From assembly GCA_032871835.1 (NCBI GenBank), contig CM065299.1, forward strand, positions 42,296,706-42,360,705: a stretch of 64,000 bases of DNA, given 5' to 3'. Position numbers and translations under genes: made by a program. Below the pieces are notes generated by a model. The model had not been told where the DNA came from and made no database searches. It saw only the letters and a list, made by a program, of their open reading frames with translations. This document shows, piece by piece, positions 1 to 12,108 of this stretch. Each line of letters opens with the position of its first letter. Within the stretch, counting starts at the first letter, position 1. This DNA is from Dipteronia dyeriana (lineage: Eukaryota > Streptophyta > Magnoliopsida > Sapindales > Sapindaceae).

Positions 1-50
1 CAAACACATTCATCAATTAATCAAGGGTCCAACCTGCCTCTGATACCAAT
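1..50 (-). other. Primer binding site and first internal bases of copia element C0
   Basis: Read on the minus strand, the bases next to the LTR end spell TTGGTATCAGAGGCAGG (34-50). This is the usual plant Ty1/copia primer site, complementary to the 3' end of initiator tRNA-Met. It marks the neighbouring LTR as the 5' LTR of a minus-strand element whose internal region lies beyond the left edge of the window. The same site follows the middle LTR of the related array at 19135. Confidence 0.85.
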
Positions 51-2465
51 TGTAGGGAAAATACACGTAGTGGAAGTGTAGAAAAATTTATAAAAAATTA
101 GGGTTTCGGTATAAATTAAAATTTTCCCTTTTTCAATAACAAGAACCTTAACCCTAGATTAATTGATGTATATAAAAAAGTGTTGTACCTTTTATCGTGA
201 CGATTGAACAAGTGCCGAATTGATTCCACAAGATCTTCCAATCCAATCACAAACGTGAATCACCTAGGAGTGTGGGCTCCCTTTTTTTAAATCGTATACT
301 TGAGGATGGAAACAAACAAAATCTTCTTCTTTGTTAGTTACAATAATCCTCCAAGAAGAAAACAAAAAATGTTAGGTCACTTGTGAATTATCAATCAATT
401 TGATTGAAACTCGCGTGAACCTTGATTCGATGTTGTACACAAAACCTTTTAATGTAAAGGCTACTAGTGTACTATCGAAAACTAAACGTTCTTTCTTTTT
501 TTTCTTCTTTCTCGAATCTCAAACTATTTCTTAGAGTTGAACGAATTTTGTATACAGCAAAAAAAGATTTTTCTCCCTTAAAATTCTATGGTGGTCGAAT
601 TCTCTCCACAAAGAAAAACCTAGGCTAGCCGAAATCTTCTCTTGAAATTGCTTAGGGCTGGTCGAAATTCTTAAGAGATATATATATAGGATCATAAATC
701 CTCTCCTCAGAAGGATTTACTTGGTTGGCAAGAATCATTTCCTTAGGTGGATTTATTTGGTAGTTAAGAATCCTTTTCTAAAAGGAATTATATCCTCTTA
801 TATATATATGGCTGGCCGAATTCCTCATAAAATATATATTAGGATTTGAAATCCTTTCCTAAGAAAGATTTACTTGGTTGTTAAGAATCATTTCCTTATG
901 TGGATTTACTTGGTTGTTAAGAATCCTTTTCTAAAAGGAATTCTATTCTATAACAAGACTCCTAATCCAACTCAATAGTGTATTTATAACCATATTAAAG
1001 ACTTCCTAATTTTATTAGATAAATAATTCATTTTATTTGTCTACTTATCAAATATAGTATTTAATATTAATTATACTACCAACAATAGTATAATTTTAGG
1101 AGACCATCTCCTACTAGGAAGATGATTTTGACTTTTAATTAAATAATTAATTAATCAATAAATTAATTAATTTCCATTTAATTAAAAAATAAAATAAAAA
1201 TAATATAATTAAGCTATTCTAAATAGCCTTGCGGCCCAACACATATATATGAGTCATATATTATTTTTCTTATTTTATTAAATCCATTGGACCTTAATAA
1301 AAAGTCCACATGTTAACTAGACCTATTCTTACAAAAAGAAACAAGTTCACATGCCTTAATACAATTCAAGATGGACCCCTAAATTGGTCCGGTAGAATAT
1401 ATCTAGTGATCCATGTAAATTCGTGTGGATTGGGGATATTGTCAGGCTATCTAAATTAAAGCTCCAACAGACACAACCCAATCACAATCAACAAATGATT
1501 CACTTAGGACCGATCTATTTAATTTTAGTTCATTCCGCTGAAGAACTAAAATTGAACTCTTAAATAAAGATAGAATAAGTTGATGTTATTCATTCATACC
1601 CTAGACAACCTTATTAGAAAAAGTGTATCCTCGTGAAAAATATCAGCAATCGCAAAGAGCTCATAGACCGTCTATAGCTCTCCAAGTTACCATATTTACT
1701 CATATGACAATATTTTGAACTTGGATATTTTGACTTGTCCAGAAGCCATGTTTCAATATACACTACTGAAAACTTAACGTTAAGATTTAATATCCAATAC
1801 CTTAAAACATCCATATGATGATATTCTACTCTCATTTAATAAATGGAGCCACGATATCCATATCTATAAATGAGGTCCTCTATCGATTAACAAATGAATA
1901 CCACCAAACTATCGAGGATAGACTATCCTATATAATCGTACTCATTGATAGCTAAAATGATCACACTTGTAACCATAAGTCCATCATTTATCTCAGGATT
2001 GAGATAGACTCTCCAATTGTCTTCAAATGAAAAATTTTATCCGTTGAAGGTTCTAGATAAAGTTTTTCATTGTGATCCAATTCAATACACCTAGTGCACT
2101 AGATTCTTTTGCCCAAAGACACCACACTTTGATGATTTTAGACTCATCATAACACATTTGATCCCACTCAAACGCTAGCAAAAGAATCTACAACTTTGAC
2201 AAGATAAAGGCACTTAACCTTTTATCTTAAGTTGTGAATTTTATTCAAGGCTAACTAAAGAATTGTGTCTGCCTCATACATATCTAGATGTATGAACACT
2301 TTTTCTTTTCTCTTATTCTTTTGACCTTTTGATTATTTACTTTTGACAATTATAATAATTAAACTATAAATGCTATAAGATTTGTTAAACTAGAAATCAC
2401 TTTATTAATATGAAAAGACTATCAAATACATTGTTATACTCTTGCTATCGAGCATAATCCCAACA
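51..2465 (-). repeat. 5' LTR of copia element C0 (about 2.4 kb)
   Basis: On the minus strand this LTR begins TGTTGGGATTATGCTCGATA at 2465 and ends TTTTCCCTACA at 51, so it has TG...CA ends. It belongs to the same LTR family as the plus-strand copies at 16675, 23952 and 26722: the terminal bases and long internal stretches are shared. It appears full length (2415 bp). Open frames inside it, such as one near 1614-1835, recur in the other LTR copies and are not genes. It interrupts the minus-strand element M1. Confidence 0.88.
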
Positions 2466-5400
2466 CCTAATTGCCTGCAAACATACCAAACGAGCCATAA
2501 GACACACAAAATTGCAAGAAAATGAGATAAGGAAAATGGAATTCCAAAATATATGACAATTTTGGCACGATCAACTACCCTCAAACCAAACCTTTGCTCG
2601 TCCTCGAGCAAACCTTAAAACAAAACAAATAAGACTCAAATAAAAATGACTCGACCTAAGACTCAAAAAAAATAATTCAATAAGTCGCATGTCCAACCAG
2701 TGATGAGATTTAAGGATGTGTGATATAGTGAAGCAGACATTGGCAAAGTAATCTAAAACAACTCAAAAGCACTTGTGGCAAACTTGCACTATCACGAATC
2801 CCACGCCTAATAAAGCTCTCATATTGTGAACTACTCACTCCCACACCTTGAGCATAATTCGCTTTGACTCTAAACCTCACCCGGCTTTACTCTTTTTTTA
2901 CCACTTAGAGTCCTAAGTTCACACTCATTAAAGGTATGCAATGATGGAATTTATGCATAGACTTCTAACGCATGGAATACAATGTTTATTCGAAAATCTA
3001 TAATGTCTGTGAACTAGCCTAGGAATGATTCACTATGCAATGAACGTGTTAGATCAAGCTTCAACAAACATTCACAGTAAAGACATATCATAGATCAAAT
3101 AGGACTTTTCCCTTTGGTTGTAATGGGGCCATTAGGTTAGATTTGGTGAATAAAGAAATATGGAAATATAAGTTCAAAGATCACCGACCATGCTTAATTA
3201 TACTCACAAACCCCATACAAAGCTCTATTAGATGTCAATTACATTTTCGTTACTAGGAATTTGCTTACATACACATTTGTGCTTCTTAATTATACTTTAC
3301 ATTGTGACTACTTTACAATTATTTCTCAACCCTCTTTCTTTTCTTCTTCTTTTTTACATTGATTTTCTTTCACTCTTTTTTTTTTCCTTTTCCATAACTT
3401 CATTTAACATTTTGACAATTTGGATCTTAAGTGCAATTTTGGGCACTTTTACATGTTGAACCATTTCTTGAACATTTGACATAGTTGCCTACGTAAATGT
3501 TATTTCAACATTAGAGCTTATATCTTTCAACCACACACACACCTCACATGATTGGCAATTAAAAAGGGTTGATATGTGTTTGGGCTTATGGTTATATGGT
3601 TAATTGGGGTTCCTAATAAAAAAAGGCAAGTGCTTGGCTGCAAAATTGGTTTTGGAGCACACTAATGGACATAGGAATGTGTTTGGGCTTTTTAAGTAGT
3701 TAATGCACACACATTGTCTAAAATCATTTCCACAATTAATCTTTCAAGGAAATGAATGCATCCATCAAGAAATCCATAATATATATGCAATGTATGTCTT
3801 ATGACATGTGATGCATATTGGTGAGAAAAGTGTTTAAAGAATAGAAAGAATTTAACACTCAATGCGCTTTTTATTAGGCTTGTGTTTGTGAACTCATGGG
3901 TAGTCTCTACTATTAGAACAAGGCGTACGAGCACCGAGTCCCCTCAAATAAAGCACACATAAGATGGGACTAGCCCATAACAATACAAGTATAACCCAAG
4001 AGTGACAAAGATTTGCTACACAAGCTCACAATGCATCTATAGACTCGTCAAAAGTACACACTTAAGGCGTCACATCCAAGCTAATGAAAGCTTGAAAATT
4101 TTGTCATTGAAACAAAATCAAAAAATTTGTACCAAATAGACTAAAAATGACTCATACTAAAGAAAAAGAATATTCAACAAGGCGTCAACACCCCCAAACC
4201 AAAACCCAACATTGTTCTTAATGTTGAAGGCAAGAGAGCCCGGCCTAACGGCATGCACCTCACTATACATAAAACATACAAATTGAAATACATCAACAAA
4301 AACACAATGCGAAAGAACATCTCAACATAGAGGATAGAATTTAAAAAAAAACTGGTGACTTTCGAAATTGACCTATGTATGCTATTTAGTGCATATTTCC
4401 AAAAATAATCAACAAAATTTGTTCAAATTTTGGGATAGGAAACTAAACATACAGATGCACACTTTTTATTTAGAAAACGTTTAAAAATTCAAACTTTATT
4501 TAGAAAACGTTTAAAAAATTCAAACTGAAAAAGTTTGTAAATGGACATCGAAGATGGTTAGATTTTCAAAACAGGGCATCGCCCATGACCTTTGGTCGAA
4601 GAAACATTCATAACATTTGAACCCCACCAAGAATTGTACGTTCTTTATATAATTGGAACCATATCAAAAAATTAAAGAACATGGCATTGACAAAATAATT
4701 TATTTTCTCACTAAAAGACACAGTTTAAATGAAACATTTGGCCTCAAAAATTTCAAAACAGGTTACTTTCGCAAAGGACAAAGAAAAATATATGTATAAA
4801 AAAAATAAAATGAAATATGACTCAAATGTTCAATCCACACCCCCAAACCTAATCTAAACATTGTCTTCAATTTTTATATGACCTGAAATGCATGGACAAT
4901 GAATAAATGAAGAATGGAAGGCAAGAACTCAAAACCAACCAAACCTAGGCAGTAATCATGCACACTCAGTGCCCAATAAAAATAAAAAGACTCAAACAAT
5001 GTTAGATATAAAATAAGGCAATCAAGTGCAATATCGATATTTAAGAACAAACCAACATCAAGCAATTCACAAAATTGATGGAATGGGGACATAATGACCC
5101 CCAAACCAATTTGCACTATAAGCTAAAAACCTGTACAAGGTATATTTAAATGTGCTACCAAAACCGAATGGACCAATATATGCAATTTAAGCACCTGTTC
5201 ATTCTCTTGCAATATCCAAAAGAGCCTTCAGCTCATCAAATCAAGAATGAAATAATCAATCAATGCAAAATCTTAAAAACCCAAAATTGTATCAACATTC
5301 ACAATCATTTCCATCCATTAACACTAATACACATATGCATCCCAAAAATTGTTCAATATGCATATGCACATTCACATGTAACCAAAATTATCTCTAAACA

Positions 5401-5799
5401 TAAATAGAGAGATATAGATTGAGATGAAGAGATAAAATAGAGGTGGTTATTTTCTTGTAATCTCATATTTGGGTAGGTTCTCACCCGTTTTATGAGCACT
5501 CTTGGCTTGCTCATCCCTCCAAGACTTGCAAGTTGTCGGTGTGTCAATTCCAAGAGATAAAGAACCTATTCTTAAAGAAAAAATTCAAACCAAAATGGGT
5601 TAACAACCACACAAATATATATCTAAACTGAAATATCTCACAAGATAATTAACTCTCCACAACTCTCAAAAACATCTATCCTCCTCCAAGAGTTATTAAG
5701 CTAAACTAACAAAGGCACGTAGAAGCAAACTAATAAACTAAAGTAACAAAAACAAACATGAAACATAAAATAAACATAAACAGATTGCATCAAAAATGT
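2466..5799 (-). mobile_element. Internal non-coding region of degraded element M1
   Basis: This is 3.3 kb of AT-rich sequence with no credible coding region. It is treated as part of M1 because it lies between the gag-like ORF and the C0 insertion. Two places (about 4186-4226 and 4838-4874) have a C-tract followed closely by an ACATTGT..AATGT hairpin-like motif on the plus strand. A similar motif lies in the 3' region of Athila-like element A near 42.83 kb. A 31-32 bp direct duplication lies at about 4466-4526. No pol domain was found, so M1 is either non-autonomous or its pol is off-window or deleted. Confidence 0.5.
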
Positions 5800-7020
5800 T
5801 CAATGGGATGCTAAAGGTGGTTTAACCAAGTTAAGAAACTCTCTCGTATTTTCAATCCTACCAAATTTAGAGAGATTATTAATTTTCTCTTTTTCCTTGG
5901 TTTTCACTTTATCTAATAGGTCTTTCCTAACCCAATTTTTCTTGACTTTTGGTGGGTTCTTCCTAGACCTCTTCTGGCTTTTCTTAAATTCTTGGAACTT
6001 AAAGCAATGGCCTTTAATATGCCCTAATGGGTGATGAAAAGAACTCCCTCTATATTCATTATCGTGAGGCCTTTGATGTTGCGTCCATTGAAGGGTTTTC
6101 ACCTCCCTTTTCACCTTTTCAAGATCGACTATGTAGTCACATTCCCTGGCCATGGAGATTTTCAATTGTTCTTCTTTCTTGTATAATTGCTTATTGACCA
6201 CCTTCAAGGCATTTGCTTTTTCTTCCACCTCAATCATCATTCTTCTTGTTTTCCTTGCACATTCTTCTTCAAATTCTTCTGAAAGTGTCACATGTTCTAC
6301 TAGGTCTTTTGAAATAGCCTTCTTTTCATCCTAAACCTTCTCAACTTTCTTCTCAATCTTTTTGTTGAGGTTGGAGAGTTCTTTCACTTTCTTCTTCAAA
6401 GCCTCATTTTCCTCCTTAAGAAGTTTGAGAAAATCCTTTACTAACTTACAAACTTTTCCTTTCCTCCTTCGGCTCTTTGGTACTTCCAACGTGATGCACC
6501 CTCCTTTATTTACTTTTTCCTCAAAAAGTTCCACTAAATTTGGTGTAGCTTTATCCTTCACTGACTCTTCATTTGCAACACTGGATGAATCCTTTGCAAA
6601 ATCGTGACTATCTTCACCATTGACAATCTCACCACTCTGGTGGTTGCTTTTTGCATCTTCTTGTTTTGGTTGACTTGGGGTCTGCTCATGCATTCTCTTG
6701 CTTTGAGCTTCAATTATTGTCTCCATATGAGCTTCAATTCTTCTCACTATTGCTTGACTTTCTTGATCTTGTTGACTCCACCTTTACTCTTCCATATTTC
6801 AAAGGGTAACAACTATCCCATTGGCTTGCTGTGGTGATTGCCATGTTTGCTTGATGCTTTGACTGACTGACAAAATTTCTTCACCAATTCGATTGTTGAA
6901 TTCCACAAAAGTTTTAACCATATCTTCAAGTGAAATGCCCCCGATCTCATAATTGTTCCCTTGAAATTCTAGTCCACTCGCGCACTCTTTATCATACCGG
7001 TAACTATACATCCCATACCT
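5800..7020 (-). pseudogene. Degraded gag-like ORF of M1
   Basis: One minus-strand frame runs from about 7011 to 5800, roughly 400 codons, interrupted by three in-frame stops near 6798, 6786 and 6330. The N-terminal part is acidic and polar with no motif I can name. The middle (about 6450-6150) is a lysine/glutamate-rich coiled coil. The C-terminal part has a zinc-knuckle remnant (GHIKGHCFKF) and a basic stretch with KKNWVRKDLL, which resembles the end of plant retrotransposon gag proteins. Its place just downstream of a primer binding site supports gag. No protease, RT or integrase follows in frame. The gag call rests on position and the knuckle remnant only. Confidence 0.45.
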
Positions 7021-7166
7021 TGGCCCCGAATCTTATTGATAATAATTTATGAATTCTGAACATAAGAAACAAAAATACCAAGAGAAGTAAATAGAAACAA
7101 AAGAAAACTAAAAATAACTAAGACTCTTAACTAGAAAACAAGAATTAGCTAACTAATTAACGTCTT

Positions 7167-7184
7167 TCCCCGACAACAGCGCCA
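7167..7184 (-). other. Primer binding site of M1 (tRNA-Asp-like)
   Basis: The minus strand reads TGGCGCTGTTGTCGGGGA. This differs by two bases from the tRNA-Asp-complementary primer site common in plant Athila-type gypsy elements. It lies 3 bases from the LTR end at 7188 and upstream of the gag-like ORF, as expected for a minus-strand element. Confidence 0.65.
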
Positions 7185-7187
7185 TTT

Positions 7188-7426
7188 TGACAAGTGTCAT
7201 TTTGTATATATAAAATAGCTCGTCAAACAAAATTTATAAAACTGTAACAATGCCTTAGAAGTTTATAAAACTAGTACAATGGAAAGTCGGGTGTTGTTCA
7301 TAGGGAAAGGGAAATCAAAAGGCTAAAACTAGTTAATTAATATTAAACTAAATAAAGCATGTAAAAGCAAATACATGGTTTTGGTCTTGGAAAGGTTAAT
7401 TGTTAAAATGAAAACTACAAATAGGT
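7188..7426 (-). repeat. Fragment of the M1 5' LTR, cut by G1
   Basis: The LTR end lies next to the M1 primer site: the plus strand starts TGACAAGTGTCA, so the minus-strand LTR ends in CA. Only about 240 bp remain before a gypsy LTR of a different family begins. I infer that G1 inserted into this LTR. I could not recognise the other part of the M1 LTR beyond 40100, so this remains an inference. Confidence 0.45.
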
Positions 7427-8596
7427 TGTCTTAATAATCATTTTTGGTGAGGGGTTCAAAGGAAACATTTTCACCTAGTTAGCACCAGGTAGAAAGCATC
7501 TTCATGCACTGGATAGGCACCAGACACAATGGTTTACCTCGAAGTACCAGGTCCAGCAAAACCTGGGAACCTCGACATCTTTGTAGGAGCAAGACGAAGC
7601 TCCTGCACCTTCTCGGACCACTGGTACCCAAGTACCATGACACCATTTGTTATCCTGTTGAGGTACAAATCCTACCTTTCTAGTAGAAAGGAAGATGCCC
7701 GTGAAGCTCCTAAGAAATCGCAAAGCTCCAACGAGAATGACCAAGTACCTCGCTATCGGAATGGTACCCCGAGGTACCTCGCCATCACCATCAGTCAAGC
7801 GCCACCTCACCAAGATGGTACCTTATAATACCTCACCAGCAGACTTGTACTCTGAGGTACCTTGCCACATCACTAGGTCGATGCTTTGAGGGATCACACT
7901 ACTAACAAAGGCAGACACATTATTCTCCAAACTATAAATAAGCTCCATGTATGCACCGTCAAAATGATAGAGTTCAAAAGGGAAATAAACATGTTCCCCA
8001 CCAAGATATCCTCAGTCAGACAATTCTCTAGGGTCAATCAAATTAAACAGAAAATCCCACTAAATGGAGAAATAAGATCAATCCAATGATATTCGGTTTG
8101 TAAGCTAAGGAAAAATCCCTAGCAACTCCGAGTATAAGTAGAGGGATGATATCGACTTGGGGGGGGGGAGAAAAAATCAAGTCTTGAAACCTTAAAGAGC
8201 TTTCGCTTGAGGTACCTTGCCATCGCCATCGGTCAAGCGCCACCTCAAGTCCTGAAAATCAAGTCCTGTAATCAGGGAAAAGTCTAGCCATCGCCATTGA
8301 GAGGTATGTCCACTTATCGACAGATACGAGTTTGCCACCCCTAATTAGTTAAGAAAAAAACATAGAGATTGAGAGTTTCACACTACTATATTATTTACTG
8401 CTTCATTGTACTTACCGTATTGTTCAATAAAGCAGTATAACTTAATCCACCATCATCCCTTCATTCACTCTACCCAATTTTCACATGTGTAGCCGGTACT
8501 AAACTAAAGGTACCTACCCCGACTGTGATCTGCTGAGGTAGTGGTTCTAAGGGTGTTAGTTGAGATTCCTCACCTAAAACAAATTTTTGGTTAACA
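7427..8596 (+). repeat. 5' LTR of gypsy element G1
   Basis: The right end (GGTTAACA at 8589-8596) is followed after four bases by a primer binding site. The left end (TGTCTTAATA) was placed by aligning by eye with the related LTR at 39003-40100, so it is approximate. Shared blocks include the TTTTCACCT segment near the start, the CACTTATCGAC segment and the last 90 bp. A TATA-like TATAAGTA lies near 8131. A segment of about 40 bp with GAGGTACCT and GTCAAGCGCCACCTCA occurs twice, at about 7770 and 8209. The two LTRs are strongly diverged, so the insertion is old. Confidence 0.6.
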
Positions 8597-8601
8597 TATT
8601 T

Positions 8602-8619
8602 TGGCGTCGTCTGTGGGAA
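8602..8619 (+). other. Primer binding site of G1
   Basis: TGGCGTCGTCTGTGGGAA begins five bases after the LTR end. A TGGCGxCGTCTGTGGGAA-type site is usual just after the 5' LTR in plant gypsy elements. It fixes the LTR boundary and the plus orientation. Confidence 0.7.
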
Positions 8620-10375
8620 GAGTCGAAACCCTTTATAAAGTCACATGTTTAATATTTTTGCAAGATTATGAGGCTTCAATCATCCCAAGGGCAACCAGAG
8701 GCTTCAGGGCACCAGTTTGTTGCTTCAACGAAGAGAGCATAGATAAAAGGGAAGAAGTCAAGATATCACCATCGTGCCCCAATTCTGTCTACTACCGCAC
8801 GGGCCCCGGTTGCCCAGGTAGCAGATCAGGTTGTGCTTGAGCAACAGGCTGAAGCTTTTTTTGAAAGCGTCCACCTATGACTTGTGGAAGAGGGAATCAC
8901 TCCAACGCGACTGAACCTGGTACTCAGGAAGATTCCCATATATCAGGGACCAGGCCGACCGCCTTTGATAGGTTGGAACCACTGCCACCTGTACCAGTCC
9001 ATGATAGGTTTTGACCTCTTCCTACAGTTAGAGAAAGATTAGGGCCCATGCCCTCAGATCCACTTAGGCAGGCCTGTTATCAACCCAAAGAGGTAAAATC
9101 AGCAGCTGACATAACGCTAGGAAGACCTCATCACTCAGTTAGAACAGTGAATACCAAAAGAGAGCCCAAACCAGAAGCAGGAGGTAGCCAGAGAAGCGCC
9201 AGGAAATATCCTTCCCCGAAAGGAAATGAAGGTGAGTTCTCTATCTCCACTGAAGGATCTGACAATGAAGACTCCGAAAGTGAGTCAAAGAACGCTAAGA
9301 ATAAGCGCTAACGGGATCAACCAGCTCGGATGCAGAAAGAGATCTAGGAGTTGAAGAAAGCAAACAGTGAAAGAGTAGTAAGGATCCGTTGGGCGACATG
9401 AATGTTCATTTCTCTATGAGGATCAAGAAAGCAGAGCTCTCTCTTAAATTTAAAATGCCGACTGACAAATATTCCGGTACTAAAGACCCTCCGAGCCATC
9501 TAGAGAGCTTCGTCCAATAGATGGAGGTCAATAATGCTACCTGAGCCATGTGCAGAATGTTCCCGACCATACTGACTGACTACGCCAAAACGTGGTTCAG
9601 AAAGTTACCTATAGGAAACGTGGATAGCTTCTCCAAATTATCCAGCGAATTTTGCTAGCAGTTTCAGGGGATCAAATCGCAAAAGTAAGATCCGATCCAC
9701 TTATAGCATGTCATTCAAGAGCACGAAGAGGCATTCAGGTCATACGCAGAAAGGTTCCATAAGTAGGTGATTCAGATGGGGGTTTTCATTGAAAAGGAAA
9801 CCATGGATAACTTTCGTAGGAACTTATAGGTTGGCAGACTGTTCCGGTGCTTTGCCAAGCATTCGAGGTCTATCATAGAGCCCATGAGCAGATGGAAATA
9901 TATGAGCAAACAGAGTCAAGATCGAGTGTGATGACATGATGATTGCCAAGCGCTAGAAGAAGGAAGTCCCCAAGCCCATACCAACCCCGACGACTTATAA
10001 CAGACCCGTCAATAGGTCCACATACCGACCCCTACCATACCAACCTCAGGGAGACCGGTATCCGGTAGGCAAACCCTACCTCGAGCCTCACCTATTCCTA
10101 GAGTGATGGCCTACATAGCCCAAGATGAGAGGGGATATGACAACTATACTCCTCTAAAAGCTTCCCGCAAGATGATATACCTCGCTATCAGGGATAAGGG
10201 GCTGCTAAAAAAGATAGGTCCCATAATGGCCCCAGTAGATGTAAGGAACCATTACAAGTACTGTCATTTCCATGAGGATGTAGAACACAACATCTCGGAG
10301 TGTTATAACCTCCGTAGCCAGATCACAGCCTTGGTGAGAAACGGCTAATTGGTAGAATTTTTCTAGTAGGTTCGA
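8620..10375 (+). pseudogene. G1 gag, degraded
   Basis: The gag nucleocapsid precursor is readable in pieces. A polar N-terminal part lies at 9048-9311. A retrotransposon gag core lies at about 9450-9930, with recognisable segments such as FKMPTDKYSGTKDP and FPTILTDYAKTWF. A zinc-finger-like motif (YCHFHEDVEHNISEC, about 10256-10300) has the C-x2-H-x4-H-x4-C spacing also seen in G4. Several in-frame stops (for example in the core near 9519 and 9656) and frame changes make it non-functional. No intact start was identified. The pattern fits a Tat-like gypsy gag better than an Athila gag. Confidence 0.65.
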
Positions 10376-10599
10376 GATAGCATTCCCACAAGTAAAGAGG
10401 TTTAAGCCGAGATTCGAGATCATGTAGATAAGAGAAAATGGGAACAAAAAGACCTGATGCAACAAATCCAGGTTATAAACACTATCAGTAGAGGACCCAC
10501 ACTAGCAGGTACCTCCATCAATTCTAGAAAGAACCACACAAGGAAGATTCCCCTAATTGAAGATGGATAAAGTATCTTCAAAGTAGATCAAGGCTTAGA

Positions 10600-11050
10600 A
10601 AGAACCTCCTAATTAGCCTAGATCATTTTTACTAAAGCAGATGTGTACAATATCGTGCAGCCGCATAACAGCCTCATGGTACAGATCACCAATTTTTTGG
10701 TCCACCACGTCCTAATTGACACATGTATCAGCGTGGACATCCTTTTTAATTACACTTTAGAAAATCTCAACTTGAAGTAGTGGTGTTACAGCAGTTGTTC
10801 CACCCATTTGTATGGTTTCACATGGGACTCGATTATACCATTGGGATCAAAAATTTTACCAGTCATCGTTGGGATTATGCCTCTATATTAGAACATTATG
10901 ACAGACTTTATTGTGGTCGACACCCCATCGGTCTACAATGCCATTTTAGAGAGTCATTTCCTATCAACAATCAAGAGGGTACTATCCATCTACTGTAACA
11001 TCCTATAGTTCACCTCGATGAACGAAGTAGGAGAGATCAGGAGGCCGTCC
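10600..11050 (+). pseudogene. G1 aspartic protease region, degraded
   Basis: A retropepsin-like core reads HHVLIDTCISVDILF at about 10699-10743, where intact relatives have an I/V-D-x-G-S-S-A-D-I-L motif. Here the glycine after the catalytic aspartate is changed to cysteine. The downstream protein (VDTPSVYNAI..., 10917 onward) matches the usual end of this domain in plant gypsy elements, but in another frame. The region lies between gag and RT, as expected. Confidence 0.6.
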
Positions 11051-11972
11051 ATAGGTGTTACAAAGCATCCACTAAACCCTTAACATTAGCAATGCAGTAT
11101 GCGCAGGTAGCTATGGTACAGGGACAAGGATCGGTAGAGATGGATTCCGAGGTCCCAAGTGTTGTAAAAGAATTAGCAAAATATCTGGAGAGCGATGTCC
11201 AAGTTAAGGAAAAAGTAGAAGAAGACCGGGGGTGGGCCAGTGGCCATCCTTTTGATGAGTTAGAAGAAATCCAGATCAGAGAAGATAACCCATCCATGGT
11301 AGTCAAGGTTGGGGTGACCCTAGAACCGGGAGTAAAAGAAGGCCTAATCAAGCTCTTCCGAGAATACAATGACGTATTTGCTTTGGGCCATAACGAGATG
11401 TCGGGGCTCTCTATCTCCTTGCCCGCTCATAGATTAGTAGTTGATCTCACTTTCAAACTGATTAACCGATCAAGCTGAAGTGACGACACTTCAACGCCGA
11501 AAGGAATGCTGCCATACATGGAGAGATCAACAAATTGATAAAGGCTGGATTCATTAGGGAATCTCAATACCTCGATTGGATAGCGAATGTGGTCATGGTC
11601 ACCAAACTAAATAGAAAGTTACGCATGTGCGCTAAATACACATATCTCAACCACGCCTACCCAAAAGAGAGTTTTCCCTGGCCTAAAATCGATCAACTAG
11701 AGGACTCCACTATAGGAAACAAGCTCCTAAGCTTTATGGATGCATTTTTGAGGTATAATCAGATCATGATGCACCCAGCTAACCAGGATAAGACCAGTTT
11801 AATATGGAACAGGGTCTCTACTGCTACAAGGTGATGCCATTCGGCCTATAAAATACAGGTGCTACATATCAGTGTCTAGTTAATCGGTTGTTCAAGCCAA
11901 AAATAAGAAGGACGATGGAGGTATACATCGATGACGTTATCACCAAATCCTAGGTAGTGGACAAGCATCAGG
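11051..11972 (+). pseudogene. G1 reverse transcriptase, first part
   Basis: The linker before RT is open at 11092-11478. The RT fingers and palm follow at 11535-11834 (INKLIKAGFIRESQY, a LRMCAKYTYLNHAYP block, and FMDAFLRYNQIMMHP, where the first catalytic aspartate lies in MDA). The second catalytic block YIDDVITKS is present at about 11924-11950, in a different frame from the preceding block. The gene is cut at 11972 by the copia array. The same frame resumes at 25879. Frameshifts and stops make this a pseudogene even without the insertion. Confidence 0.72.
11968..11972 (+). repeat. Target site duplication left of the copia array (TCAGG)
   Basis: The five bases before the first LTR are TCAGG. 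The five after the last LTR (25879-25883) are TCAAG. One mismatch is compatible with an old duplication. With one copy removed, the G1 RT frame continues. Confidence 0.6.
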
Positions 11973-12108
11973 TGTTAGGATTATGCTCGATAGCGAGAGT
12001 GTAATAGTGTAATTAACAATCTTTTTCATGTGAAATAAGTGATTTCTAGTTTAACAAATCTTATAGCATTTATAGTTTCATTATTATAATTGTCAACAGT
12101 AAATAATC
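11973..12108 (+). repeat. Remnant of the first LTR of the copia array
   Basis: The LTR starts TGTTAGGATTATGCTCGATA and matches the first 136 bp of the other copies up to AATAATCAT. It then jumps straight to the leader sequence (ATTTCCTTCTTGG), which in C2 lies about 250 bp after the LTR. The deletion removed about 2.3 kb of LTR, the primer site and part of the leader. C1 therefore has no promoter-complete 5' LTR. Confidence 0.82.

Noticed and set aside
6152..6837. Plus-strand ORFs opposite the M1 gag-like ORF
   Set aside because: They are complements of the lysine/glutamate-rich coiled coil, giving Ser/Phe/Leu-rich shadows.
7502..7889. Overlapping ORFs of about 100 codons on both strands
   Set aside because: They lie inside the G1 5' LTR, which also carries TATA and primer-site signals; no family resemblance.
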